Notes: generated by a model not told the origin, from the sequence alone. DNA of 64,000 nucleotides from Pararhizobium sp. A13 (GCF_040126305.1 NZ_CP149510.1:231001-295000), one strand, 5' to 3'; positions 17,578-26,517 are shown, counted from the stretch's first letter. Translations and numbers: made by a program.

Positions 17578-17883
17578 ATGACCGAATTGACGCCACAACA
17601 GCAGCTGGAATTCGAAGCAGCCGCCTTCCGCCGCCTCGTCGCCCATCTGCGCGAACGCAGCGATGTTCAGAACATCGACCTTATGAACCTCGCCGGTTTC
17701 TGCCGCAACTGCCTGTCCAACTGGTATCGCGATGCCGCCAATGCCGCCGGCGTGCCGATGGACAAGGACCAGTCACGCGAGATCGTCTACGGCATGCCCT
17801 ATGAAGAATGGCGATCGCTTTACCAGCGAGAGGCCTCCGACGAAAAGAAGGCCGCCTTCGAAGCGAGCAAGCCTCCTGCATAA
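17578..17883 (+). CDS. DUF1244 protein
   Basis: 101 residues with the conserved motif NLAGFCRNCLSNWYRDAA, which includes the CxxC pair, and IVYGMPYEEWRSLYQ. The family is small, soluble and widespread in Proteobacteria with no settled function. The stop codon lies at the left edge of repeat copy B. The gene probably shares a transcript with the upstream amidohydrolase. Confidence 0.87.
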   Translation: MTELTPQQQLEFEAAAFRRLVAHLRERSDVQNIDLMNLAGFCRNCLSNWYRDAANAAGVPMDKDQSREIVYGMPYEEWRSLYQREASDEKKAAFEASKPPA

Positions 17884-17945
17884 TTCCTTAAGTCGGAATC
17901 GGCCTTTGCGCGTCTGAAAAGACGCGCAGCGGCGTAAGGAATAGC
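17878..17945 (+). repeat. Dispersed repeat with GCGCGTC hairpin, copy B (internally deleted)
   Basis: It matches both ends of copy A (14550-14653, opposite strand): GCATAATTCCTTAAGTCGG on the left and CCTTTGCGCGTCTGAAAAGACGCGC on the right (given by its halves CCTTTGCGCGTC and GACGCGC). The central part with the 13-codon ORF is missing. The hairpin may serve as the 3' end of the DUF1244 transcript. Confidence 0.75.
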
Positions 17946-18075
17946 GGCCGCAGAGACCGTTCCTCCGTGAAAACGGTGCGGCGTTACGCAATGTCACTTG
18001 ACCTTCAGCCCGCTTCACGGCAGGTCACAGCCTCGCAAATTCAGTCCCCAACCAATCCCCAACAAGGAGAAGACC

Positions 18076-18339
18076 ATGTCGGATGCCCATGGCGTCGCCC
18101 GCGATCAGCTTCGCTCTTTCATCGAGCGGATCGAGCGGCTGGAAGAAGAAAAAAAGACCATCGCGGATGACATCAAGGATGTATATGGCGAGGCGAAGGG
18201 AACCGGCTTCGATACGAAGATCCTGAAAAAAGTCATCGCGATCCGCAAGCAGGACAAGGACGAGCGCATGGAACAGGAAGCCATCCTCGACACCTACCTT
18301 GCAGCGCTCGGCATGATCGACGCACCGGAAGCCGAATAA
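18076..18339 (+). CDS. gapR: Nucleoid-associated protein GapR (DUF2312/UPF0335)
   Basis: 87 residues. The conserved sequence runs [37 protein letters not shown] and [20 protein letters not shown]. GapR encircles overtwisted DNA ahead of the replication fork and assists topoisomerases in alphaproteobacteria. The start is the ATG at 18076, 7 bases after an AAGGAG; upstream in-frame codons lack homology. A strong terminator follows at once. Confidence 0.93.
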   Translation: MSDAHGVARDQLRSFIERIERLEEEKKTIADDIKDVYGEAKGTGFDTKILKKVIAIRKQDKDERMEQEAILDTYLAALGMIDAPEAE

Positions 18340-18360
18340 GACGGCGAGCCCGCAACCGAC

Positions 18361-18390
18361 AAAAAACCCGCCATTCCGGCGGGTTTTTTT
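18361..18390 (+). terminator. Rho-independent terminator of gapR (usable on both strands)
   Basis: AACCCGCC / GGCGGGTT stem with a 5-base loop, flanked by A6 on the left and T7 on the right. It separates gapR from the convergent DUF882 gene. Confidence 0.9.
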
Positions 18391-18414
18391 ATGACTTATC
18401 GGTGATGGATCAGA

Positions 18415-20304
18415 TCAGTTCGTGCTGAACTTCTTCACTTCCAGGAAATTGACCGCACTCCCGCTGAACCGTGCCGTGTCCACGGAAACGGCTTCGTTCG
18501 AGAAACCAGCCGAATAGACCGTCGTCGGCGAGGCGCGCAGCGACTTGCTGACGAAGCGCGGCGCCTTGACCGGCTTGGACAAGGTTGCCATGCGGCCGTT
18601 CGACAGCGCCCAGTTGGAAATGATCTGCTGGGTCAGCTTCGGTTCGGTGCGGACCGACGAACGGGTGGCCGCATCTGCCTCCTGCTTGTTCGGACGTTTG
18701 CCCTTGGCGGGCGCCGCCTCCGCATTCGCATCGAAGGCATCCTCGAAGATCGCTGCGCGTGTTTCAGCACCCGACGGCGGTACGTAGGCGGCCAATTCGA
18801 TAGGCCGCTCCTGCGGCGTCGGCTGCGCGAGCGCCACGCGTGTCTGCGCCTCGGCAACCGCGTCAACCGGCTGCTGCGCCTCGGCGACGGCCTGTGGCTG
18901 CGGCTCGGTCCGTTCCGCAAAGGAGGGCACGACGACATTGGCGTCGGCGACGGCCATCAGCGAGGCCTCGTCTGCCGGGCGCATGGCCGGCACGGGGACA
19001 AAACCAAGCGCTGCGACATCCTCGCCCAGCACCGCGGCATTCGGATCGGTCGAGGCCATCAGCGTGTCGCTGCCGGCATCGCCATTCAGGCCGCGCTTGC
19101 CAAGCATCTGCGGCACCGGAATCTTGTAGCCGTTCAGATCGGCATATTCGCCTTCGGCTGCGGCCGGTTCAGGCAGAGCCGCAGCCCAGGCCTCCTGCGC
19201 CGTTTCCGTGGTCGGCGCAACCAGCGCGGTCTGGACGCCGGCGTCCGCCGGCACATCCTTGAAGGCCGGTCTTGAGCCAGGAACCGGAGCGGCCACTTCC
19301 TTCTCCGCGGACTGTTGCGAGCCATCGACACCAGGAAGAGCCTGCTCGGCCTCGGCAACAGCAACTTCAGTGACCTTGGCCTTGGCGGCCGGCTGCTCAT
19401 CCGCGCCTTCCAGTTCGCCGCTGGCAATTGCATTGGGCTCTTCGTCTTCGTCGCCGCCGCCAAACAGCATGGCGAACAGGTTGCCCTTACGCTTGGTATC
19501 CTTGTCGCCCGGTCCCTTGGCGCCACCACCTGCCACTTCAATGGCGCTGGCGCCGACGCGACGCTTGTAATCGGCCACGGCCAGCTCATACCCTGGCAGC
19601 GGCTTGCCATCGGAAGGCACGTGCATGGTCTTGCCGTCCGGGAAGAGGCGGGCGAGTTCGTTGCGGCTCATGCGCGGCCAGGCGCGAACGCCGCCGACAT
19701 CCATGTGCACGAAAGGCGAACCCGAGGTCGGATAATAACCGACACCGCCGACCTGGAACTTCATGCCGATTTCGCGCAGATTCTTCAGCTTGACGTCGGG
19801 CAGATAGAAATCCATCGCCTTGCCGAGCATATGCTGGCTCTTCTTGGCCACGCCCTTGGAGCGCGACCGCAGCATGCCGTTGGTGGCCGGCGAACGGTAG
19901 GCGGAAACCACGTGGATATAATCGTGCGAACCGCTCTTCTGGTAGACTTCCCAGACGAGATCGAGAAGCCGCGGGTCCATCTTGGTCGGTTCGTTACGGC
20001 GCCAGTCGCGCAGGAAACGATTGATCTCCTGCAGGCCCTTGGCATCATAGCGACCATTGCGCTTGAACGTGATCGACGCCTTTTCCTGGGTGTGGATAAA
20101 ATAGAGTTTGAGTGTCCGGGTCTGGCCAGCCGCCTCGACCGGCGGAGCCATGCCGGGCGTGACCATTGCGGTTGCGATCAGGAGCGATGCGAGGACACGC
20201 GGCATCTTGTGGGCCACTGCAGCGCAAAAGCGGGTTATCACGGAGCCGTTAGGCTTCTTGAATCCGAACAAATTTTGCAAACTCAATCCCCGTCCGACGG
20301 ACAA
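18415..20304 (-). CDS. DUF882/YcbK-type exported peptidase-like protein with long Ala/Pro/Glu-rich tail
   Basis: 629 residues. A signal or anchor segment lies around residues 34-58 (MPRVLASLLIATAMVTPGMA). The DUF882 (peptidase M15-like) domain spans about 65-240 with the probable Zn ligands in SQHMLGKAMDFYLP and SPFVHMDVGGVRAWPR, and the SAYRSPATNGML block. The remaining 380 residues are low complexity (Ala, Pro, Glu, Val) with no clear domain. DUF882 proteins are thought to be murein L,D-carboxypeptidase-like. The start is uncertain: a TTG at 20304 gives this length, while an ATG at 20205 begins right at the hydrophobic segment. Confidence 0.82.
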   Translation of the reverse strand: MSVGRGLSLQNLFGFKKPNGSVITRFCAAVAHKMPRVLASLLIATAMVTPGMAPPVEAAGQTRTLKLYFIHTQEKASITFKRNGRYDAKGLQEINRFLRDWRRNEPTKMDPRLLDLVWEVYQKSGSHDYIHVVSAYRSPATNGMLRSRSKGVAKKSQHMLGKAMDFYLPDVKLKNLREIGMKFQVGGVGYYPTSGSPFVHMDVGGVRAWPRMSRNELARLFPDGKTMHVPSDGKPLPGYELAVADYKRRVGASAIEVAGGGAKGPGDKDTKRKGNLFAMLFGGGDEDEEPNAIASGELEGADEQPAAKAKVTEVAVAEAEQALPGVDGSQQSAEKEVAAPVPGSRPAFKDVPADAGVQTALVAPTTETAQEAWAAALPEPAAAEGEYADLNGYKIPVPQMLGKRGLNGDAGSDTLMASTDPNAAVLGEDVAALGFVPVPAMRPADEASLMAVADANVVVPSFAERTEPQPQAVAEAQQPVDAVAEAQTRVALAQPTPQERPIELAAYVPPSGAETRAAIFEDAFDANAEAAPAKGKRPNKQEADAATRSSVRTEPKLTQQIISNWALSNGRMATLSKPVKAPRFVSKSLRASPTTVYSAGFSNEAVSVDTARFSGSAVNFLEVKKFSTN

Positions 20305-20388
20305 TGCGTCCCGTGGCTGCTCAGATGACTGTCAATTGCGGTGACAGCATGGCAAATATGCCACAGTCATCGGTTATCCTTATAATAT

Positions 20389-20403
20389 AGTGAATGGTTC
20401 ACT
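20389..20403. promoter_or_regulatory. Candidate operator upstream of the DUF882 gene
   Basis: AGTGAA-TGG-TTCACT, a perfect 6-bp inverted repeat with a 3-base centre. It lies about 85 bases upstream of the TTG start of the minus-strand DUF882 gene and next to an AT-rich TATTATAA-like stretch. No regulator is assigned. Confidence 0.4.
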
Positions 20404-20464
20404 AACAAGGTCTAAACGACAACAGCCAAATACGACGGATCGTTACGCTTCGTTATCCCTCGTT

Positions 20465-22012
20465 TTATGCGGCCTCACTGAACGGATCGTCCGGATTAAT
20501 GCCATAATCCTTGAGTTTACGGTACAATGTCGACCTTCCAATTCCCAGTTTTCGGGCCACCTGGCTCATCTGCCCACGGTAGAACTTGAGCGCAAAACGA
20601 ATCAGTTCCTCTTCCACTTCGGCCAGCTTGCGCACATTTCCGCCATCATCGACGCTCGCAATCGCGTTTTCAGACGGATGATCCGCAACGGCATTTCGCG
20701 CTTCCGCCTTCTCGCTAGCGACGAAATGCGGATAGACCGATGGCAGGTAGTCGGCTTCGACCAACGGCGTTCTTGACGGCCCGGTCTCTTCCCATGTGAA
20801 GCCAGACTTCTCGGCGACGACGTAGCCGGGAATCTGCGTGGCGATCTGCGGGAAATCCTTGACCGTCAGTTCGGCTCCCTCGGCAAGCACGACCGCCCGG
20901 AAGATGGCGTTCTCCAGCTGGCGGATATTGCCCGGCCAATCATAGGCGGTGAGCAATGCCATTGCCCCACTGGAGACGGAGAGCGGAGTCGCAAGCCGCT
21001 GTTCCAGTGCGAAACGCTCAACAAAGGTGCGCACCAGAACCGGAATGTCTTCCTTGCGCTTGCGCAATGCCGGAATGGCGATGGGAAAGACGTTCAGCCG
21101 GTAATACAGGTCTTCGCGGAAGCGGCCTTCGCGCACTTCGTTGATCAGGTCCTTGTTGGTCGCGGAAATCAACCTGACATTGACCTTCTGCGGATGGCGC
21201 GCGCCAATCGTCTCGATCTCGCCCTGCTGAACCGCGCGCAGCAGTTTCACCTGCACCTCCACCGGCAGGTCGCCGATCTCGTCCAGGAACAGCGTGCCGC
21301 CATCGGCATCGGCGAACTTGCCGGAATGCTTTTCGGTGGCGCCGGTAAAGGCGCCCTTCTCATGGCCGAAGAGAATGCTTTCGACCAGATTGTGCGGGAT
21401 GGCGCCGCAGTTGACGGTGACGAACGGCTTGCCGGCGCGCTCGCTGGCGTGCTGGATGGCACGGGCGACCATTTCCTTGCCGACACCGGATTCACCTTCG
21501 AGCACGATCGGAATATTCGACTGCGCGGCCCGGCGCGCGAGATCGAGCACCCGGATCATGGCAGGGCTTGCCGAAACCACATCCTCGAAACCGACGGCAC
21601 CGCTGCGCGACCGCTTCGACACGCGGCCACGGCTTTCGCGGTGGTCCATCTTCAGCGCGTTGGTGATCGCAACGTTGAGGCGTTCGGGCGAAACCGGCTT
21701 GACGACGAAATCGAAGGCGCCGGCCTGCATGGCGAGAACGACCGTCTCGATGCCGCCCTGCCCCGTCTGCACGATGACCGGCGTATCGATGCCGCGCTCG
21801 GCGATCGCTTCGAGGAACCCATGGCCGTTCATTTCCGGCATCATCAGATCGAGCAGGATGACGCTGATCAGGCCGCGCTTGCGTTCCAGCAGTTCAAGAC
21901 CACTGCGGCCGTTGTCGGCGAGATGGGCGATATGGCCGAGGCGTTCGATCATGTTCGTCAGCAGCCGGCGCTGGACCGGATCATCGTCGATGACGAGAAT
22001 TTGGGATGTCAT
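20465..22012 (-). CDS. Sigma-54-dependent response regulator (NtrC family)
   Basis: 515 residues. The receiver domain (1-120) has the acidic pair in VIDDD, the phosphoacceptor Asp55 in LLDLMMPEMNG and the Lys in VVKPVSPE. The AAA+ domain (about 145-385) has Walker A GESGVGKE, the sigma-54 contact loop KGAFTGATE and Walker B GGTLFLDEIGDLP. The C-terminal FIS-type helix-turn-helix reads MSQVARKLGIGRSTLYRKLKDYGI (its core is ARKLGIGRSTLYRKL). The start is the ATG at 22012; the ten earlier in-frame residues lack homology. No sensor kinase is adjacent, so it is an orphan regulator here. The targets are unknown. Confidence 0.93.
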   Translation of the reverse strand: MTSQILVIDDDPVQRRLLTNMIERLGHIAHLADNGRSGLELLERKRGLISVILLDLMMPEMNGHGFLEAIAERGIDTPVIVQTGQGGIETVVLAMQAGAFDFVVKPVSPERLNVAITNALKMDHRESRGRVSKRSRSGAVGFEDVVSASPAMIRVLDLARRAAQSNIPIVLEGESGVGKEMVARAIQHASERAGKPFVTVNCGAIPHNLVESILFGHEKGAFTGATEKHSGKFADADGGTLFLDEIGDLPVEVQVKLLRAVQQGEIETIGARHPQKVNVRLISATNKDLINEVREGRFREDLYYRLNVFPIAIPALRKRKEDIPVLVRTFVERFALEQRLATPLSVSSGAMALLTAYDWPGNIRQLENAIFRAVVLAEGAELTVKDFPQIATQIPGYVVAEKSGFTWEETGPSRTPLVEADYLPSVYPHFVASEKAEARNAVADHPSENAIASVDDGGNVRKLAEVEEELIRFALKFYRGQMSQVARKLGIGRSTLYRKLKDYGINPDDPFSEAA

Positions 22013-22217
22013 GAAGGCCTCCTGCTCTCTACATAGAACCAAAACGACACCTCATGTGCCGCATCGTGAGAAGCATTCGTGCCACAAAGGCCTGAAAATC
22101 CTCTTTTGAGAAATGCTTGCATTTTAACCATTGCCGACGTTAGGTCATGGCCCCATATCCGCCCTCTGCTTCGCCACCCAAATCCGGGCCGGCGCCCGTT
22201 GAAAAGAGTGAACAATC

Positions 22218-24077
22218 ATGCACCATCTTCCTTCTTTCCGGACATCTTCTGGCATCGCCCACGCCGCCGCTTCAGGTGCTGCGGAGGCGGCGCAGCTTGG
22301 TGACCTGCCGTCCTGGAAACTGGAGGATCTCTACCCGTCGGCAACGTCGCAGGAATATCTCGGTGACTTGGAGAAGGCCGAGGCCGCAGCCAAGGCCTTC
22401 GAAGCAAAATGGAAGGGCAAGCTGGCGGATGCTGCAACGCGGGCCGGTGACGAGGGCATCGGCGTGGCCGTGCGCGAATATGAGACGTTGGAAGACCTGA
22501 TGGGCAAGATCGGCTCCTTTGCCGGCCTCACCTATTTCTCCGACACGTCCAATCCAGCCAACGGCAAGCTCTACGGCGATGCCCAGTCGAAACTGACGGA
22601 TATGGCGAGCCACCTCCTGTTCTTCTCGCTGGAAATGAACCGGATCGACGATGCCGTCATCGATGCCGCGCTCGAAAACGATGCACTGGCGGGCCACTAC
22701 AAGCCTTGGATTGTCGACCTGCGCATGGACAAGCCCTACCAGCTCGACGACAAGCTGGAGCAGCTCTTCCTCGAAAAATCCATGACCGGCGCCAGCGCCT
22801 TCAACCGCCTGTTCGACGAAACCATGGCGTCGCTGACGTTCAATGTCGACGGCGAGGACCGGCCGCTCGAAGTAACCCTCAGCATGCTGCAGGAAGCCGA
22901 TCCGGCCCTCCGAAAAAAGGCCGCGCAGGCGCTGACCGAAACCTTCAAAGCCAATATCCGCACCTTCACGCTGATCACCAATACGCTCGCCAAGGACAAG
23001 GAGATCTCCGATCGCTGGCGCGGTTTTGGAGATATCGCCGACAGCCGCCATCTGGCCAACCGGGTCGAGCGCGACGTGGTCGACGCGCTGGCCGCCGCCG
23101 TAAAGGACGCCTATCCGCGCCTGTCCCACCGCTATTATGCGATGAAGGCGAAGTGGCTCGGCATGGGACAGATGGAATTCTGGGACCGCAACGCGCCGCT
23201 GCCGGAAACCCCGACATCGCTCATTCCCTGGAGCGAGGCCAAGGAAACCGTTCTCTCCGCCTATGGTAATTTCGAGCCGGAGATGGCGGCGATCGCCAAG
23301 CGCTTCTTCGACGGCGGCTGGATCGATGCGCCGGTCCGCCCGGGCAAGGCGCCGGGCGCCTTCGCGCATCCGACGGTGCCCTCCGCGCATCCGTATGTGC
23401 TCGTCAACTACATGGGCAAACCGCGGGACGTGATGACGCTCGCCCATGAACTCGGGCACGGTGTGCATCAGGTTCTCGCCGGCGATCAGGGTGCGCTGAT
23501 GGCTTCGACGCCTTTGACTTTGGCCGAAACGGCTTCAGTCTTCGGCGAAATGCTGACCTTCCGCGCCCTTCTCGACAAGACCAAGGACAACCGCGAGCGC
23601 AAGGCGATGCTCGCCCAGAAGGTCGAGGACATGATCAACACGGTGGTGCGCCAGATCGCCTTCTACGAATTCGAGCGCAAGGTCCACACCGCCCGCAAGA
23701 ACGGTGAGCTGACCGCCGACGACATCGGCGAACTCTGGCTGTCCGTTCAGACGGAAAGCCTCGGGCCGGCGATCCGGATTTCGGAGGGCTACGAGACGTA
23801 TTGGGCCTATATCCCGCACTTCATCCATTCGCCCTTCTACGTCTACGCCTATGCCTTCGGCGATTGCCTGGTGAATTCGCTCTACGCGGTCTACAGACAA
23901 GCCGAAACCGGCTTCCAGCAGAAGTATTTCGAGCTCCTGAAGGCTGGCGGCACCAAGCATCATTCCGAGCTTCTCGCCCCCTTCGGCCTCGATGCCACCG
24001 ATCCGTCGTTCTGGGCACAGGGCCTGTCGATGCTGGAGGGGCTGATCGACGAACTCGAGGCGCTTGATAGGGCATAA
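22218..24077 (+). CDS. M3 family oligoendopeptidase (PepF type)
   Basis: 619 residues. The zinc site is visible as LAHELGHGVHQVL (HExGH), followed about 25 residues later by the third-ligand region LAETASVFGEML. The N-terminal region shows the PepF pattern WKLEDLYPSATSQEYLGDLE. The C-terminal block YWAYIPHFIHSPFYVYAYAFG is typical of M3B peptidases. It is a cytosolic metallopeptidase that trims short peptides. It is divergent from the sigma-54 regulator gene. Confidence 0.92.
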   Translation: MHHLPSFRTSSGIAHAAASGAAEAAQLGDLPSWKLEDLYPSATSQEYLGDLEKAEAAAKAFEAKWKGKLADAATRAGDEGIGVAVREYETLEDLMGKIGSFAGLTYFSDTSNPANGKLYGDAQSKLTDMASHLLFFSLEMNRIDDAVIDAALENDALAGHYKPWIVDLRMDKPYQLDDKLEQLFLEKSMTGASAFNRLFDETMASLTFNVDGEDRPLEVTLSMLQEADPALRKKAAQALTETFKANIRTFTLITNTLAKDKEISDRWRGFGDIADSRHLANRVERDVVDALAAAVKDAYPRLSHRYYAMKAKWLGMGQMEFWDRNAPLPETPTSLIPWSEAKETVLSAYGNFEPEMAAIAKRFFDGGWIDAPVRPGKAPGAFAHPTVPSAHPYVLVNYMGKPRDVMTLAHELGHGVHQVLAGDQGALMASTPLTLAETASVFGEMLTFRALLDKTKDNRERKAMLAQKVEDMINTVVRQIAFYEFERKVHTARKNGELTADDIGELWLSVQTESLGPAIRISEGYETYWAYIPHFIHSPFYVYAYAFGDCLVNSLYAVYRQAETGFQQKYFELLKAGGTKHHSELLAPFGLDATDPSFWAQGLSMLEGLIDELEALDRA

Positions 24078-24123
24078 GTTCCCGACGGATGCAGGATATG
24101 AAATCGCGTTTCGCAGTCACCGG

Positions 24124-24247
24124 CATGGATCCTCGGGTCAAGCCCGAGGATGACGATCCGGAGGCTTGGCTAGCGAAAAAACTGATACTGGTATTCCGTG
24201 GACGCCCCCATTCTCCGTCATCCTCGGGCTTGACCCGAGGATCCATG
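24124..24247. repeat. Perfect 31-bp inverted repeat, arms separated by 62 bases
   Basis: The left arm at 24124-24154 begins CATGGATCCTCGGGTCAAGC and the right arm at 24217-24247 is its exact reverse complement. Each arm is itself a hairpin (CCTCGGG...CCCGAGG). It lies between pepF and pabB, and the right arm ends 20 bases before the pabB start. Translated in one frame it yields the ILGLDPRIH peptide that often appears as a false N-terminal extension in rhizobial annotation. Confidence 0.9.
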
Positions 24248-24267
24248 CGGACACCGACGTGAGCAGC

Positions 24268-25424
24268 ATGACCGACACCGGCCCCTATGTCCTTTTCCGG
24301 GACGACAGCGAAGACAGGACGACCGTCTTCGCTGAGCCGTCACGCGTCATCACCGCACGGACGAAAGCAGAATTCTGGCGCGGGCTGGCGGACATGAAGC
24401 CGCGCACGGGACGGGAAAGTGGCTTGCCGGCTTCATGAGCTACGAGGCGGGGCATCTCTTCGAAAAGAAGCTGGCCCCCTTCGCCGAGGAGAACCGCCGC
24501 ACGCCGCTGATGTCTTTCGGTGTCTTCGACGGACCTTCAGAAGTGCATTCCCTTTCGGAACCCCGGCGCCGCATCGAGAACGAACCCTTCATCACCGAGC
24601 CGCGCGCAAGTTGGAACTTCGATGCCTACAAGCAGCGCTTCGACCGCCTTCACCAGCATTTGCGGCAGGGGGATTGTTACCAGGCGAACCTCACCATGCC
24701 GGTCACTGCCCGATGGAACGGCGATCCGCTCGCCGCCTTCTGGTCGCTGATCGAGCGGCAGCCGGTGAAATACGGCGCACTCGTTTCGCTCGGTGGTCCG
24801 ATCCTGCTGTCACGCTCGCCGGAACTTTTCTTCAAGATCGACAAGGAACGCTGGATCGAAACGCATCCGATGAAGGGCACCGCCCGCCGCGGCGCGACGG
24901 CTTCAGAGGACGAAGAGATCATCCGCGAGATGCAGGCCGATCCGAAGTCGCAGGCGGAGAACCGGATGATCGTCGATCTCTTGCGCAACGACATCTCCCG
25001 TATCACCGCGGTCGGCACCCTCGAAGTCCCGCGCCTGTTCGACGTCGAGACCTATCCGACCGTGCACCAGATGGTGAGCCACGTTCGAGCAAAACTGCTG
25101 CCGGACGTCGGAATCAGCCGGATTTTCGAAGCGCTTTTCCCCTGCGGCTCCGTGACCGGAGCGCCAAAAATGCGGGCGATGGAAATCCTGCATGATCTGG
25201 AAGCCGGCCCGCGCGATGCCTATTGCGGCTCGATCGGCTTCATCGCGCCGGATGGTACCATGCGTTTCAATGTGGCCATCCGCACCTTGTCTCTCTTTCC
25301 AAATGGCGAGGCCATCTTCAATGTCGGTGGCGGCATCGTCTTCGATTCGACCGCAGAAGCGGAATATGAAGAATGCCTGCTGAAGGCACGCTTCGCCGTC
25401 GGCGACGCTTGGATCGAACGATGA
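24268..25424 (+). pseudogene. pabB: Aminodeoxychorismate synthase component I, frameshifted
   Basis: The N-terminal part (24268-24438, beginning MTDTGPYVLFRDDSED) and the main part (the open frame through 24402-25424) are in different frames. Shifting by one base between about 24396 and 24402 restores a continuous family-like sequence through GTGKWLAGFMSYEAGHLFE. The rest is intact: QGDCYQANLTMP, HPMKGTARRGAT, ENRMIVDLLRNDISRI, LFPCGSVTGAPKMRAMEIL and IGFIAPDGTMRFNVAIRTL. As sequenced, the N-fragment stop overlaps an ATG at 24435 (ATGA), which starts a 329-residue product. This could be a real mutation, a sequencing error, or split translation by coupling. The product is part of folate synthesis, making aminodeoxychorismate from chorismate. 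Confidence 0.8.
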
Positions 25425-26230
25425 CGGATTTTTCGCTGATCGAGACGATGCGATGGCAGCCCGGCACCGGCATCGTTCGGCTGCGGCTGCATCTGGCCCG
25501 GCTGAAGCGTTCGGCCGGGCGGTTGGGGTTTGCGGGGGCGGACAAAGCAGAGGCACGTCTGGCTGAAATACTTGGAGCGGCTTTACCCCCCTCTGTCCCT
25601 TCGGGACATCTCCCCCTCAAGGGGGGAGATCAGGCCGACGCGACCTCACGTCAACAACGCACCATCGAGGCAACCGCAGGTCCAATCTCCCCCCTTGAGG
25701 GGGAGATGCCCGACAGGGCAGAGGGGGGTGAAACCGCACACACGGTAGCGAACCGATCGCCATCGCCCCTCCGCGTCCGTCTGACGCTGAGCCCCTCCGG
25801 TGAAATCGCTGTCACCATCGCGCCTTTTACGCCTCTTCCCGAGGGCACCATCTGGCGCGTCGCGATCGCCGCCACCCGCCTCGATTCTGCCGACAAGCTC
25901 CTGCGCCACAAGACCACCCGGCGTGAGGTCTACGAGGCGGCGCGCGGCGAATATCCGATCGCGGATGCCGACGAAGTGCTGCTGCTCAACGAGAAGGGCG
26001 AACCCTGCGAGGGCACGATCACCTCGATCTTTCTCGACGACGGTTCTGGCGTGTTGAAAACACCGCCGATTTCCTGCGGGCTGCTCGCCGGCGTGCTTCG
26101 AACCGAATTGATCTGCGCCCGCCGCGCCCGCGTGCAACGGCTGACCCTTGCCGATATGAAAAACGGCAAACTCTACATCGGCAATTCATTGCGCGGCCTG
26201 ATCAAGACGGAACTCACAAGGGAAGATTGA
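25421..26230 (+). CDS. pabC: Aminodeoxychorismate lyase-like class IV aminotransferase with an embedded repeat
   Basis: 269 residues. The N-terminus (FSLIETMRWQPGTGIVRLRLHLARLKRSA) and C-terminus (ADEVLLLNEKGEPCEGTITSIF, PISCGLLAGVLRTELI) match the PLP-dependent class IV family; the catalytic Lys is probably in SADKLLRHKTTRREVY. Residues about 55-103 are foreign to the fold and are encoded by a palindromic repeat (25585-25729) that keeps the frame open. Without it the protein would be about 220 residues, the usual size of rhizobial homologues. The start overlaps the pabB stop (ATGA), so pabB and pabC are co-translated. The product lyses aminodeoxychorismate to p-aminobenzoate. Confidence 0.85.
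   Translation: MTDFSLIETMRWQPGTGIVRLRLHLARLKRSAGRLGFAGADKAEARLAEILGAALPPSVPSGHLPLKGGDQADATSRQQRTIEATAGPISPLEGEMPDRAEGGETAHTVANRSPSPLRVRLTLSPSGEIAVTIAPFTPLPEGTIWRVAIAATRLDSADKLLRHKTTRREVYEAARGEYPIADADEVLLLNEKGEPCEGTITSIFLDDGSGVLKTPPISCGLLAGVLRTELICARRARVQRLTLADMKNGKLYIGNSLRGLIKTELTRED
25585..25729. repeat. Large palindromic repeat inserted in frame within pabC
   Basis: The left arm 25585-25630 and right arm 25685-25729 are near-perfect inverted copies (about 45 bases each; for example CTCCCCCTCAAGGGGGGAGA against its reverse complement), separated by 54 bases. Each arm contains its own small hairpin. A related G/C-run repeat lies at 40831-40956 downstream of hemH. The reading frame of pabC passes through without a stop. 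Confidence 0.9.
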
Positions 26231-26232
26231 GA

Positions 26233-26517
26233 TTGTTCATCCTGTCACTCACCTACAAGGTCGACCTCACCGAGGTCGATCGTCATCTGGAAACACATAT
26301 TGCCTGGCTGAAGGCCGGCTATGAAGCTGGTTTGATCCTCGCATCCGGGCGAAAGAACCCGCGCAGTGGTGGTGTCATTTTGGCGCGTGGCGATCGTCCG
26401 CAAATCGATGCGCTGATTGCAGCCGATCCGTTTAGCCTGCACGGCGTTGCCGACTATTCGGTAACCGATTTCACCGCGACAATGACCGCGCCCGGTCTTG
26501 AGGCGCTGAAGGAATAG
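26233..26517 (+). CDS. YciI-like protein
   Basis: 94 residues of the YciI fold (dimeric alpha-beta, ferredoxin-like). It has the motif VDRHLETHIAWLKAGYEAGL, with the conserved His, and SGRKNPRSGGVILARGD. The catalytic role is unknown for most members. A TTG at 26233 is preferred as start because GGGAAG sits 7 bases upstream; a TTG at 26227 overlapping the pabC stop is the alternative. It is the third gene of the pabB-pabC cluster. Confidence 0.85.
   Translation: MFILSLTYKVDLTEVDRHLETHIAWLKAGYEAGLILASGRKNPRSGGVILARGDRPQIDALIAADPFSLHGVADYSVTDFTATMTAPGLEALKE

Noticed and set aside
24166..24267. N-terminal extension of PabB with the ILGLDPRIH peptide
   Set aside because: It is the translation of the inverted repeat arm; the family-like sequence begins at the ATG at 24268.
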